Of a stretch of 64,000 nt of DNA, positions 28,939 to 38,026 are shown in pieces; position 1 is the stretch's first letter; each line of letters opens with the position of its first letter. The translations under genes and the position numbers were made by a program. Source of the DNA: Actinomycetes bacterium (GTDB lineage Bacteria; Actinomycetota; Aquicultoria; Aquicultorales; Aquicultoraceae); assembly GCA_021794835.1 (NCBI GenBank), contig JAJYQA010000022.1:1-64000 (forward strand), read 5' to 3'. The notes below the pieces were generated by a model, which saw only the letters and a program-made list of their open reading frames with translations, did no database searches and had not been told where the DNA came from.

Positions 28939-30174
28939 ATGCCACAACCAGTTGATCTTGGAGAACTAAATTTAAACATGTATGATGAGATCCTACCTTC
29001 TGAGATGGAGGAGCTGCGCCAGCAGGCTGAAGATTTGCGAGGGTTGCGGATACTTCATATCAATGCAACGCCCTACGGCGGCGGCGTCTCAGAGCTTCTC
29101 CGCTCGCTGGTTCCCTTGGAGAGGGCACTGGGGCTTGATTCTAACTGGCAAGTGATAACGGCTGATAAGTCTTTCTTTCGGGTAACAAAGGCGATTCATA
29201 ATGCACTTCAGGGTGCCCCATACAAATTAACCAAGTCCGATCGGGAGACATATCTTGCCTACAATAGCCTGAATGCCCGCGATATTACCGATGATTATGA
29301 CGTGATAATCGTGCATGACCCGCAACCGGCGGCAATTTGCAGTTTACGCTCTGATATAAAAGCTAAATGGATATGGCGATGTCATATCGACACTTCGGCG
29401 CCCAATTCTGAGGCGTGGGAGTTCCTGTATCCTTACGTCAGTAAGCATGATGCTAAAGTGTTTACGATGCCTGATTTTATTCCTAAAGGTCTAGATGGTA
29501 AGATAGAAATAATTGCTCCGGCAATTGATCCCCTAAGTCCAAAAAACACGACGCTCCCTGAGCACATGGCAAGGCAACTCATAAACTGGATTGGCGTGCC
29601 TAAGGACGGACCTCTTATCTGCCAGGTGTCGCGTTTTGACCCATGGAAAGACCCGCTGGGCGTAATAGAAGCATACCATCTGATAAAGCAAGAGCTACCT
29701 AATGTCCATCTTGCGCTAATCGGTTCAATGGCCCTGGATGATCCGGAGGGTTGGGAGATATACCAGACCGTAGTCGATGTTGCGAAAAAGGATAGAAATC
29801 TCCATGTTTTTACAAACCTCATTGGTGTTGGTGATTTACAGGTCAATGCATTTCAACGGCTTGCCGATGTGGTCATCCAGAAATCGATCAGGGAGGGTTT
29901 TGGGCTGGTTATCTCCGAAACGCTTTGGAAAGGAACGCCGGTTGTGGCTGGGCGAGCAGGTGGAATCCCTTCTCAAATGGCCGGAGGTGGCGGGTTTTTG
30001 GTCAACTCGGTCGAAGAGACCGCCGAAAAAACCCTGATTTTGATCAACGACCGCAAGTTTGCCGATTTGGAGGGTAGTCGGGGCAGGGAGTATGTACGTA
30101 AAAACTTTCTAGTTACCAGGTTGGTTCGCGATCATCTGCAGCTGATGGCTTCATTGCTTCGGGTTGCAGTATGA
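28939..30174 (+). CDS. GT4 glycosyltransferase, trehalose synthase (TreT)-like
   Basis: A 411-residue GT-B glycosyltransferase. The N-terminal glycine-rich ATPYGGGVSELLRSL, the donor-site KSIREGFGLVISETLWKGTPVVA, and AGGIPSQMAGGGGFLV match GT4 enzymes of the trehalose glycosyltransferring synthase kind, which join ADP- or UDP-glucose and glucose. The N-terminal lead (residues 1-35) is acidic. It follows the kinase, rpiB and transketolase genes, fitting carbohydrate storage or compatible solute synthesis. The precise acceptor is inferred. Confidence 0.8.
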   Translation: MPQPVDLGELNLNMYDEILPSEMEELRQQAEDLRGLRILHINATPYGGGVSELLRSLVPLERALGLDSNWQVITADKSFFRVTKAIHNALQGAPYKLTKSDRETYLAYNSLNARDITDDYDVIIVHDPQPAAICSLRSDIKAKWIWRCHIDTSAPNSEAWEFLYPYVSKHDAKVFTMPDFIPKGLDGKIEIIAPAIDPLSPKNTTLPEHMARQLINWIGVPKDGPLICQVSRFDPWKDPLGVIEAYHLIKQELPNVHLALIGSMALDDPEGWEIYQTVVDVAKKDRNLHVFTNLIGVGDLQVNAFQRLADVVIQKSIREGFGLVISETLWKGTPVVAGRAGGIPSQMAGGGGFLVNSVEETAEKTLILINDRKFADLEGSRGREYVRKNFLVTRLVRDHLQLMASLLRVAV

Positions 30175-30327
30175 CTAAGCGCATTTGCACAACTATGATG
30201 TGATATCTTATGCGATGTATTTCTTCACTTTACCAGTACTTCTCAATTTACAACTTCTATTTTACAATTCTTTAGAATGTTCTGTATGAAGAACAAATTT
30301 TTAACTTAAAAACCAAGGATCGAATTA

Positions 30328-31602
30328 ATGGGCAACAATATAAATTTCTCAATCCATACACTTGGCTGCAAAGTCAATCAGTATGAAAGTGAGCGCGTAG
30401 CCGCAGATCTAAAGAAGCTTGGCTGGGGTCAAATTGATTTCTCGTCCCAAGCCGATGTCTATGTTATCAACAGCTGTGCGGTCACTGCAATTGCAACCCA
30501 CAAGTCGCGTCAGCTTATACGGCGTGTCCTGAAAAGCAACCCAGATGCGCTGGTTGTTGCTACCGGCTGCTACGCCGACTCGGATCGCGACGAGCTTGCC
30601 CAAATCGAAGGAATAGGCCTTATCGTAGGCAACGAAAAGAAGGCTGAGCTTCCGCGTCTTGTCGCGGAAAAGCTTGGTGTTTATGGGCCGAATGGAGCGA
30701 ATGATAACACGCTTATAATGCCCCTGCATACTCGACCGTTGGTTAAGGTACAGGATGGTTGCAACCAGTTCTGTAGCTACTGCATAGTACCGCATGTGCG
30801 GGGTGACCTCTGGAGCCGACCGGAAGCTGAGATATTTGATGAGGTAAGCCAGCTTGTTGCAGGTGGGGCACAAGAAATTGTCTTAACCGGGATTCACCTT
30901 GGGCTTTACGGAGCCGGCACCCGTACCAATTTAGGAGAGCTTCTTAACCGGCTGGTTGATATCCGCGGCCTGGGAAGAATTCGCTTAAGTTCAATTGAAC
31001 TAAATGAGGTAACGCTTAGGATTGTTGAACTTATGGCAACGTCGGGCAAAATCTGCAATCACCTTCATATTCCCCTTCAGAGCGGAAGCGACCGGGTGCT
31101 TGCAAGGATGAACCGGCACTACACCGCGGCGGAGTTTATCGACCGCGCCGGTGAACTTAAAGAAAAGATAGATAACCTTGCGCTTACAACAGATATAATA
31201 GTCGGCTTTCCGGGAGAAACGGAGGATGACTTTGAGGGTAGCGTAAGACTGGTTGAGCAAGTAGGGTTTAATAAACTTCATGTATTTAAGTTCTCCCCGA
31301 GATCAGGGACGCCGGCATCCGATTTTAGCGAACAGGTCCCAAACAGCATAAAGAATGAGCGCTCTGCCAAGCTCATCGGTATAAGCAAAAGACAGTCGGC
31401 GGAGTTTGCCGCAAACTACATTGGGAAAAACTTGAACGTGCTTGTTGAGCGCAAGCAGGGGGATTACCTGTCCGGTGTAAGCGATAATTATATCAGGGTC
31501 CACATGGACGGACCCCAGAAAAAGGTCGGCAAATTAGTCACAGTTAATGTTGTTAAGCAGGAAGAAGCGGTTCTTTATGGAAGTATAAAGACAGCCAAGT
31601 AG
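30328..31602 (+). CDS. mtaB: tRNA t6A37 methylthiotransferase MtaB
   Basis: Radical SAM methylthiotransferase (424 aa) that converts t6A37 to ms2t6A37 in tRNAs reading ANN codons. Domains are: an N-terminal MTTase domain with HTLGCKVNQYES and three cysteines for the auxiliary cluster (NSCAVT, ATGCYAD); the radical SAM core with DGCNQFCSYCIVPHVRG; and a C-terminal TRAM domain. VQDGC in the core is typical of MtaB. In Bacillus-like order it follows rsmE; here the acs-to-glycosyltransferase block separates them. Confidence 0.93.
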   Translation: MGNNINFSIHTLGCKVNQYESERVAADLKKLGWGQIDFSSQADVYVINSCAVTAIATHKSRQLIRRVLKSNPDALVVATGCYADSDRDELAQIEGIGLIVGNEKKAELPRLVAEKLGVYGPNGANDNTLIMPLHTRPLVKVQDGCNQFCSYCIVPHVRGDLWSRPEAEIFDEVSQLVAGGAQEIVLTGIHLGLYGAGTRTNLGELLNRLVDIRGLGRIRLSSIELNEVTLRIVELMATSGKICNHLHIPLQSGSDRVLARMNRHYTAAEFIDRAGELKEKIDNLALTTDIIVGFPGETEDDFEGSVRLVEQVGFNKLHVFKFSPRSGTPASDFSEQVPNSIKNERSAKLIGISKRQSAEFAANYIGKNLNVLVERKQGDYLSGVSDNYIRVHMDGPQKKVGKLVTVNVVKQEEAVLYGSIKTAK

Positions 31603-31624
31603 CCGATAGCCAAGGAGGAGACAG

Positions 31625-31969
31625 ATGGCAGAAGATCTTTTTTGTAAGATTGTTGCGGGGGAAATCCCGGCGGATAAGGTTTACGAGGACGAGGATGCAC
31701 TAGCCTTTCGGGATATCAGGCCGCAGGCACCGGTCCATATTTTGATTATTCCTAAGAAGCATATTGAAAAGATTGCCGACGCTACTGAGGAAGACGAGAA
31801 GCTGCTTGGCAAGTTGTTACTAGTTGCCAACAAGCTCGCAAAGCAAGAGGGAATTGCTGACAGCGGCTATAGGGTAGTTATCAATAACGGCCCGGACTCC
31901 GGCCAGGATGTCTTCCACATCCACTTCCATCTACTTGGCGGAAGAAAGATGGGCTGGCCTCCAGGATAG
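31625..31969 (+). CDS. HIT family protein (HINT-like)
   Basis: A 114-residue nucleotide hydrolase or transferase of the histidine triad group. It begins DLFCKIVAGEIPADKVYEDE and ends with the triad HIHFHLLGGRKMGWPPG, closest to HINT phosphoramidases. GGAGGAG precedes the ATG. A gene of this type between mtaB and yqeY/phoH is common in Gram-positive genomes. The physiological substrate is unknown. Confidence 0.92.
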   Translation: MAEDLFCKIVAGEIPADKVYEDEDALAFRDIRPQAPVHILIIPKKHIEKIADATEEDEKLLGKLLLVANKLAKQEGIADSGYRVVINNGPDSGQDVFHIHFHLLGGRKMGWPPG

Positions 31970-32017
31970 TTTCGAAATTACGAATTACGAGTTGTAACAG
32001 TAAAAGAATAAGCCGAT

Positions 32018-32179
32018 ATGGATATCGAGAAAGAACTATTTACTAGGGACTGGGATTTACCACTAAAGGATCGTCTAAGTGAGGATTTAAAATCGGCTAT
32101 GCGGGGAGCATCAAGTGATCCTGAACAGCGCATCAGGCTATCAATCATTCACCTTCTTAATGCGAAGATTAAATTATGA
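32018..32179 (+). CDS. Truncated YqeY/GatB-like small protein
   Basis: A 53-codon frame with ATG at 32018 and TGA at 32177. LKDRLSEDLKSAMRG followed by RIRLSIIHLLNAKIK resembles the first 40 residues of YqeY proteins, which are normally about 148 aa. Its position between HIT and phoH is also where yqeY lies in Gram-positive genomes. Only 37 bp separate its stop from phoH, so the C-terminal GatB/YqeY domain is missing. Either it is a remnant or a short functional form. No strong ribosome binding site is seen. Confidence 0.5.
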   Translation: MDIEKELFTRDWDLPLKDRLSEDLKSAMRGASSDPEQRIRLSIIHLLNAKIKL

Positions 32180-32210
32180 TATAATTTTTCTCACTTAAAG
32201 GAGTGAGAAA
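32180..32210 (+). promoter_or_regulatory. phoH leader: -10 box and hairpin that covers the ribosome binding site
   Basis: TATAAT (32180-32185) overlaps the end of the yqeY remnant; the -35 region (TTAATG, 17 bp upstream) is poor. Just after it TTTCTCACT (32187-32195), loop TAAAGG, and AGTGAGAAA (32202-32210) form a perfect 9-bp inverted repeat. The only ribosome binding site candidate for phoH (AAAGGAG, 32197-32203) lies in its loop and 3' arm. If transcribed, it could limit translation; as DNA it could be an operator. Confidence 0.4.
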
Positions 32211-32216
32211 GCCTAA

Positions 32217-33194
32217 TTGGCACAGATAAAGGAAATAAAAGTTGTAATTCCGGGTGACCAACCTATGGTTGAGCTTTTAGGTCACCAGGATCAATTATTA
32301 AAAATTATAGAGGGCAAATTTAATAGTGACATATTAGTAAGAGGAAACGAAATAACAGTTAAAGGCAACGCTGAGGAAGTTGAAGCGGTGGCCACAGTGT
32401 TCAATGAGCTACTAAATGTACTATCGCATGGGCATCAGTTAACCCCCCAGAAAGTCGAGCACACTGTTGAGCTGGTTATTGGTGATGACCAGGTAACCCC
32501 ATCCAGCATCTACTCGGATGTCATTATAACCCACCGCAGGAAGGTAGTCGGGCCAAAAACCGCAGGGCAGAAACAATATGTTGACGCAATTCGCAAAAAT
32601 ACTGCAACCTTTGCAATTGGCCCGGCCGGGACGGGTAAGACCTATCTTGCTATGGCGATGTCTGTCCGTGCCTTAAAGGACAAACAGGTCGGAAGAATTA
32701 TACTTACCAGGCCAGCAGTTGAGGCTGGGGAGAAACTTGGCTATCTACCGGGGGACCTTTACCAGAAGGTTGATCCCTACCTGCGTCCACTTTACGATGC
32801 GCTTTATGATATGATGGATGTTGAGCAGTTCCAGAATCTAATGGAAAAAGGTATTATAGAGGTAGCACCGCTTGCTTACATGAGGGGGCGTACTCTAAAC
32901 GACTCGTTTATTATTCTGGATGAGGCTCAGAATACCTCACCGGAGCAGATGAAGATGTTCTTGACGCGGCTTGGCTTCGGCTCGAAGGTAGTTGTCACTG
33001 GAGATGCGACGCAGATAGATCTGCCGCAAAACCAGAACTCCGGTTTATTGGTTGTGGAAAAAATATTATCTGGAATTGATGGTATAAGCTTTATTCACCT
33101 TACAGCACGCGATGTAGTTCGTCATAAGCTCGTACAGAGAATAGTTGAGGCGTACAAGCTATACGATGATGAACAGAGGGGTTCAAAGAAGTAG
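32217..33194 (+). CDS. phoH: PhoH family ATPase (YbeZ-like)
   Basis: A 325-residue PhoH-like protein: an N-terminal KH-like segment (about residues 1-90), then an ATPase domain with Walker A GPAGTGKTYLA (about residue 140) and Walker B IILDEAQNTSPEQMKM. The TGDATQIDLP sensor motif follows. Family members act with YbeY in RNA processing or ribosome quality control, and ybeY is three genes downstream. It starts with TTG; the spacing to GGAG (13 bp) is long and the site lies in a hairpin. Confidence 0.92.
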   Translation: MAQIKEIKVVIPGDQPMVELLGHQDQLLKIIEGKFNSDILVRGNEITVKGNAEEVEAVATVFNELLNVLSHGHQLTPQKVEHTVELVIGDDQVTPSSIYSDVIITHRRKVVGPKTAGQKQYVDAIRKNTATFAIGPAGTGKTYLAMAMSVRALKDKQVGRIILTRPAVEAGEKLGYLPGDLYQKVDPYLRPLYDALYDMMDVEQFQNLMEKGIIEVAPLAYMRGRTLNDSFIILDEAQNTSPEQMKMFLTRLGFGSKVVVTGDATQIDLPQNQNSGLLVVEKILSGIDGISFIHLTARDVVRHKLVQRIVEAYKLYDDEQRGSKK

Positions 33195-33199
33195 TAGCC

Positions 33200-35323
33200 A
33201 TGATCGCCAACTTTGGCCTCGATAAAATTAAAGAGCTCTTAAAGAAAGTTAATTGGGGGAGTATGGGCCTTCGCCGGTCCTTTATTATCACGCTTATTTT
33301 TATAATCACTCTCGCCACGCTGACCATCGACTTTCTGCCGGATAAGCTATCTGGCATCCAGGTTGGTAAACCAAGTCCAAAAGCAGTTAAGGCTGACCGG
33401 GATATAGAATTTATTGATTTTGAAAAGACGGAGGCCCTGCGTAAAGAGGCAGCCTCGCAAGTCCAGAAGCAATATAACCCTGACTGGACTGTCGAGCCTC
33501 AAGTTATAGACTCAGTCCACAACTTCTTTAGTTTGGTAAGGCAGGTAAGAGCAAACCAGGCCCTATCTCCTGATGCTAAACTTGATATGCTTGCTCAGGA
33601 GGTTGGCCCAGCGGTTGATAAAGGTGTACTTACCACGGTGATTAACTCGTCCGATGCCGACCTTAACCTGCTTGAATCGATGACTGTAGACCAGGTAAAT
33701 CTGATCTACCAAGATAAGATAACCCCTGACAACATTGCCAGCAAAAAAAGTAAGCTTCGCGGCATTGCTAGCAGCCTAAAACAGGATAAGAACCAAAACG
33801 CCGTTGTCGCGGCGGTCGGCACGCTTTACTTAAAGCCCAACTACTTCTACGACACAAAGGCTACCGAAAAACTTAGGAGAGAGGCCGCGGCCGGGATTGC
33901 TCCGGTTGTTGTAAGCAAGCAAAAAGGCGAGACAGTTGTACGTGAAGGTGAGATTGTAACCAGCGACCAGGCTAAGATACTAAAAGAGCTTGGCCTGATG
34001 GAAAAAGGCGTGGACCTTGCAAGGCTTGCAGGCCTGTTGCTTTTTGAATTAGTAGCCTTTGCCGCCTTCGGTCTATATCTACACCACTACCAGCGAAAGA
34101 TTTATGATAACGACCGTCTAATAGCGGTGCTTGCAATTATATTTCTAACTACAATTTTGATCGCCAAGTTCGTGGGACCGTTTTACTCGTTCTTTCTGAT
34201 ACCGGTGGGGGCGGCGGCAATGCTTACCGCACTTCTTTTTAATGTTGAGATGGCGGTTCTTACGACGCTTACGATTAGCCTTTTCTCTGGTTTGATTGCT
34301 GGACAAAACTACCAATATGCGCTTTATGGTTTGCTTACCGGGCTCTTTGCGATTTTCTCTATCTACAACATTCGGCATCGGACTGATCTTGTTTTAGCCG
34401 GCGCGTGGGTTACTTTGGCGACTACTATTCTTGCGCTGGTGACTACCCTTCTTAGTGGGGCCGGATGGTTTGAGGTGCTAGAGAACTTAGGCTGGGGATT
34501 GCTCGGGGGTATTTCAGCTGCCGTTTTAACCATTGGCACACTGCCGTTTTTGGAGCGGGCCTTCGGTATTACAACAGATATAAAATACGTCGAGTTATCT
34601 TATGCTAATCAGCCACTTCTCCGTGAGCTTATGATGAAGGCGCCAGGTACCTATAACCACAGCGTCATGACGGGGAACCTCGCTGAGTCCGCCGCCGAGG
34701 TGATAGGTGCAAACTCGCTTCTGGCAAGGGTCGGCGCGTATTACCATGATATTGGTAAAATTAAAAGGCCACTTTTTTTTGTAGAGAACCAGATCGGAAA
34801 CGAGAATCCGCATGATCATACCAATCCGAGCCTTTCCTGTTTGATTATTACGTCTCACGTGAAAGAGGGTGTCGAGCTTGCGCGAAAACACAAGCTACCC
34901 AAGGAAATCGTAGATATAATCAATGAGCATCACGGCACGAGCGTCGTCGCATATTTCTATCACAAAGCTAAGGAAAACATAGTCAAAGAAGTTGTAAATG
35001 AAGAGAACTTTAGGTATACCGGGCGCAAGCCGAGCACTAAAGAGGCAGCTCTCGTTATGCTGGCGGACTCGGTAGAGGCTGCAGCCAGAACGATTACCAA
35101 ACCATCACCGGGAAGAATTGAGCAGCTTATCAAGAGGATAGTTCAAACCAAACTTGATGATGGACAACTTAACGAAAGCGACCTCACGTTATGTGACCTT
35201 GAGAAGGTAATCAAGAGCTTTAGCCAAGTGTTAAGCAGCCTATACCACACTAGGATCGAATATCCGTCTGTACCCATACCCCAGACAAGGAGCTTGACCG
35301 CTCATGGAAATCCTAATAAGTAA
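33200..35323 (+). CDS. 7TM-HD membrane protein (PgpH-like)
   Basis: A 707-residue membrane protein. One N-terminal helix (about 28-48) is followed by a large extracytoplasmic 7TMR-HDED domain (about 50-270), seven membrane segments (about 275-460), and a cytoplasmic HD phosphodiesterase domain with YYHDIGKI (about 513-520) and NEHHGTS. PgpH of Listeria degrades cyclic di-AMP, and this is the likely activity here. It starts 6 bp after phoH, and its end overlaps ybeY by 20 bp, so they are one transcription unit. Confidence 0.9.
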   Translation: MIANFGLDKIKELLKKVNWGSMGLRRSFIITLIFIITLATLTIDFLPDKLSGIQVGKPSPKAVKADRDIEFIDFEKTEALRKEAASQVQKQYNPDWTVEPQVIDSVHNFFSLVRQVRANQALSPDAKLDMLAQEVGPAVDKGVLTTVINSSDADLNLLESMTVDQVNLIYQDKITPDNIASKKSKLRGIASSLKQDKNQNAVVAAVGTLYLKPNYFYDTKATEKLRREAAAGIAPVVVSKQKGETVVREGEIVTSDQAKILKELGLMEKGVDLARLAGLLLFELVAFAAFGLYLHHYQRKIYDNDRLIAVLAIIFLTTILIAKFVGPFYSFFLIPVGAAAMLTALLFNVEMAVLTTLTISLFSGLIAGQNYQYALYGLLTGLFAIFSIYNIRHRTDLVLAGAWVTLATTILALVTTLLSGAGWFEVLENLGWGLLGGISAAVLTIGTLPFLERAFGITTDIKYVELSYANQPLLRELMMKAPGTYNHSVMTGNLAESAAEVIGANSLLARVGAYYHDIGKIKRPLFFVENQIGNENPHDHTNPSLSCLIITSHVKEGVELARKHKLPKEIVDIINEHHGTSVVAYFYHKAKENIVKEVVNEENFRYTGRKPSTKEAALVMLADSVEAAARTITKPSPGRIEQLIKRIVQTKLDDGQLNESDLTLCDLEKVIKSFSQVLSSLYHTRIEYPSVPIPQTRSLTAHGNPNK

Positions 35324-35759
35324 TGGCCAAGACCTGCCAGTAGATGAAAAGTTTCTGGAGAAGATTGCCAGATATGCGCTTAGCTGGGAGGGCGTAAGTA
35401 GCGGCGAACTAAGTATCGCCCTGGTTGCCGAAGATGAGATTCAAGAGCTAAACACCAAGTACCGAGGGAAAGATTATCCTACCGATGTCTTGTCGTTTCA
35501 GGCGGAGACTCCCGGAGAGGAAATTGAAGGGATGCCGTACCTGCTGGGAGATGTTGTGATCTGTCCTGCGGTAGCAGCCAGACAGGCCACCGAATACGGA
35601 CAATCCTTTGAACAGGAGATGGCGCTACTTCTAACTCACGGCATCTTACATTTGCTGGGCTATGATCACAAGGATGAAGAAGGGGCTGAAGTAATGGAGA
35701 TGCACGAGCAAGAGATCCTCACGGGTATATTTACCACTGGCGAAAATGCACAGAACTAA
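35304..35759 (+). CDS. ybeY: Endoribonuclease YbeY (rRNA maturation factor)
   Basis: A 151-residue zinc metalloprotein required for 16S rRNA 3' end maturation and ribosome quality control. The zinc triad is in HGILHLLGYDH (about residues 113-123). TDVLSFQ is the other family motif. It overlaps the pgpH-like gene, and phoH lies upstream, a widespread functional neighbourhood. Confidence 0.95.
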   Translation: MEILISNGQDLPVDEKFLEKIARYALSWEGVSSGELSIALVAEDEIQELNTKYRGKDYPTDVLSFQAETPGEEIEGMPYLLGDVVICPAVAARQATEYGQSFEQEMALLLTHGILHLLGYDHKDEEGAEVMEMHEQEILTGIFTTGENAQN

Positions 35760-35771
35760 GAGATGTAAGAG

Positions 35772-36479
35772 ATGAAGAAAAGCAGGTCGCTTCTCCAGAG
35801 CTTTAATTATGCCATAGATGGGTTAATATATGCTCTTCGGACACAGCGCAATATGCGGATTCATTTTACCGCTGCCGCGATTGTACTTGGCCTTGCACTT
35901 TTCCTTAGACTCCCGGCCTGGGCCTTTGTTGCACTGGTTTTCGCATCGTCGCTTGTCATCGTCACTGAGCTTATAAACACTGCAATTGAGGCAACCATTG
36001 ATCTTGTAACTACCACGTACGACCCGATTGCCCAAATCGCAAAAGATGTCGCCGCAGCTGCAGTGTTTTTGGCAAGTATCAACGCGCTTATTGTTGCCTA
36101 CTTCGTATTTTTCTCGAGGCTTAGCCCTATAAGTCTAAGCCTTCTTCAGAAAGTACGCCAGTCGCCAGTTCATCTTACCGTGATATCGATAATGCTTGTT
36201 CTAATTATGGTTGTTGCAGCTAAGGCGTGGATTGGCGGGGGAAGTTTTTTGCGGGGCGGCTGGCCGAGCGGCCACAGTGCCCTTGCCGGGGCACTGTTTA
36301 CCGTGATTGCCCTTATAAGCCAATCGCCTTTGATGGCAACACTTGGATTGGCACTTGCCCTGCTTGTATTTCACAGTAGAATAGATGCAGGAATTCATTC
36401 TGCACTAGAAATCGTTTCGGGTGGCCTATTAGGTATTCTTACAACTATACTTGTATTTCAACTGTTTTATTTCCGATAA
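35772..36479 (+). CDS. DgkA-type lipid kinase fused to PAP2 phosphatase
   Basis: A 235-residue fusion. Residues 1-115 are a DgkA-like integral membrane kinase (undecaprenol or diacylglycerol kinase) with the ELINTAIEATIDL active-site helix. Residues 130-235 form a PAP2-type phosphatase with GGWPSGHSALAGALF and HSRIDAGIHSALEIVSGG. The last motif has Glu-Ile-Val where Asp-Val is usual, and the first PAP2 motif is weak. The two activities, phosphorylating undecaprenol and dephosphorylating its phosphate or pyrophosphate, bear on lipid carrier recycling. In related genomes dgkA alone sits here, between ybeY and cdd. Confidence 0.85.
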   Translation: MKKSRSLLQSFNYAIDGLIYALRTQRNMRIHFTAAAIVLGLALFLRLPAWAFVALVFASSLVIVTELINTAIEATIDLVTTTYDPIAQIAKDVAAAAVFLASINALIVAYFVFFSRLSPISLSLLQKVRQSPVHLTVISIMLVLIMVVAAKAWIGGGSFLRGGWPSGHSALAGALFTVIALISQSPLMATLGLALALLVFHSRIDAGIHSALEIVSGGLLGILTTILVFQLFYFR

Positions 36480-36582
36480 TTAAAGGCAGGATGGCGTTAA
36501 AAGGTTACCGTTAGAAGACAGAAATAACTAATAATCTGTTTTCTGATTTCTAGTACTAGCTCTGATTGGGAGGATATAATTT

Positions 36583-37848
36583 TTGCCTGAATGGTTTTAC
36601 ATCGACATAGCTTTAATAATTATATTTGTCGGCTTGTCTGCGTTTTTTACGGCTATTCGAAGCGCTTTAAGGTCGGTAAGCCCTATTAGAATAAGGTATC
36701 TTGCGGAGCAGGGTGTCCGAGGGGCAAAAACTGTGGAGCAGTTTTTAGACCGCCCGGGGCGTTTGCTATCTTCGTTGATTTTAATAGACAACACCTCTAA
36801 TATTGCGGCAGTTGCAACCGCCACGTTAATCTCGGTAAGGTATTTAAAGACCCTTGTGGTGCTGGTTCCGGTAGTGGTGATGCTTTTTGTTGTCCTTATC
36901 TTCGGTGAGATAGTGCCCCGAACCTTCGGTACGCGTTATGCTGAGACGCTATCGCTTCGCACTGCGGGCCTGCTGAGTTTTATCTCCCGAGTTTTAAGCC
37001 CGCTGACCGCACTCTTCATTGCCATCGCAAATATTTTTATCAGGCTTTTTGGCGGAAAGCCGATTAGAGAGCTTCCTGTTATGACGGAGGAAGAACTAAT
37101 GGCTGGCGCCGAAGAAGAAGGGGTTATCGAGGAAGAAGAAAAAGAGCTCATCCACAGCATATTTGAATTTGGTGACACAATCGTACGCGAAGTTATGGTG
37201 CCGCGTATGGATATGGTTGCAGTAAACGCCGACGCGCCCATCGAAGAGGTCCTCTCCTTGGTAATTCGCGAGGGCCATTCGCGAATCCCGGTTTACGAGG
37301 AGACGGTGGACAACGTTATCGGAATAATCTACGCTAAAGACCTTCTCATTCAGATGAACAAGGGGAACATTGATATACCGTTACGAAGGCTGATGCGCCC
37401 CGCCTATTACGTACCAGAGCTAAAGAAGGTTGACGGTCTTCTACGTGAGCTGCAAAAGAAGCGTCTTCATATGGCAATTGTCGTTGACGAGTACGGCGGT
37501 ACTGCTGGTCTTGTCACAATCGAGGACCTTCTGGAGGAGATTGTAGGCGAGATATTTGACGAATACGACCTTGAGGAAACTCTTGTAGAGTATATCGACG
37601 AGAATACGATAAGGATGGATGCCCGAGTTAACATTGACGAGGCAAATGAGATACTAAACATCGACCTATCTCGAGACGACATCAACACCATTGGCGGGTT
37701 TGTCTATAGTCTAATTGGGAGAATTCCGAAAATAGGCGAGACAGTTAGCTTTGGCGGATATACTTTCAAAGTCGAGAAGACTATCGGCAGGCGAATCTCG
37801 AAGATTTTAATTACAAAAGAAGAGGCCAAAGAAAAAGAAGCAGGGTAG
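36583..37848 (+). CDS. CNNM/CorC-HlyC family transporter-like protein
   Basis: A 421-residue protein: four hydrophobic segments in a DUF21 (CNNM) domain (about 5-150), an acidic linker, a pair of CBS domains (about 200-325, [11 protein letters not shown] and [25 protein letters not shown]), and a C-terminal CorC_HlyC domain. Such proteins are linked to magnesium or cobalt efflux and resistance. TTG 36583 is the start, behind GGGAGG. mgtE, a magnesium channel, lies 2 kb downstream, so magnesium balance may be the shared theme. Confidence 0.88.
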   Translation: MPEWFYIDIALIIIFVGLSAFFTAIRSALRSVSPIRIRYLAEQGVRGAKTVEQFLDRPGRLLSSLILIDNTSNIAAVATATLISVRYLKTLVVLVPVVVMLFVVLIFGEIVPRTFGTRYAETLSLRTAGLLSFISRVLSPLTALFIAIANIFIRLFGGKPIRELPVMTEEELMAGAEEEGVIEEEEKELIHSIFEFGDTIVREVMVPRMDMVAVNADAPIEEVLSLVIREGHSRIPVYEETVDNVIGIIYAKDLLIQMNKGNIDIPLRRLMRPAYYVPELKKVDGLLRELQKKRLHMAIVVDEYGGTAGLVTIEDLLEEIVGEIFDEYDLEETLVEYIDENTIRMDARVNIDEANEILNIDLSRDDINTIGGFVYSLIGRIPKIGETVSFGGYTFKVEKTIGRRISKILITKEEAKEKEAG

Positions 37849-37854
37849 AGAATG

Positions 37855-37966
37855 TCGAATTACGAATTTCGATTGGCGAACTAAAGAACCAGTGAATAGG
37901 TGAGCTGGTGAACAGTGAACAGGAATTTGTCATCCCGAGCGGAGCGGTAGCGGAGTTGAGGGATAT
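37855..37966. repeat. Intergenic modular repeat, copy B
   Basis: Three modules lie in order: an ATTACGAATTTCGATTGGCG type (37858 on), a CAGTGAATAGGTGAGCTGG type, and a GTCATCCCGAGCGGAGCGG type (37929-37966). The same order occurs in copy C (54442-54545). No coding potential. Confidence 0.55.
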
Positions 37967-38026
37967 CAAGTAATATCAAAAATTGTTTACTCACCTTTTA
38001 CTTTTAAGACGATTTAAGGATATCAA

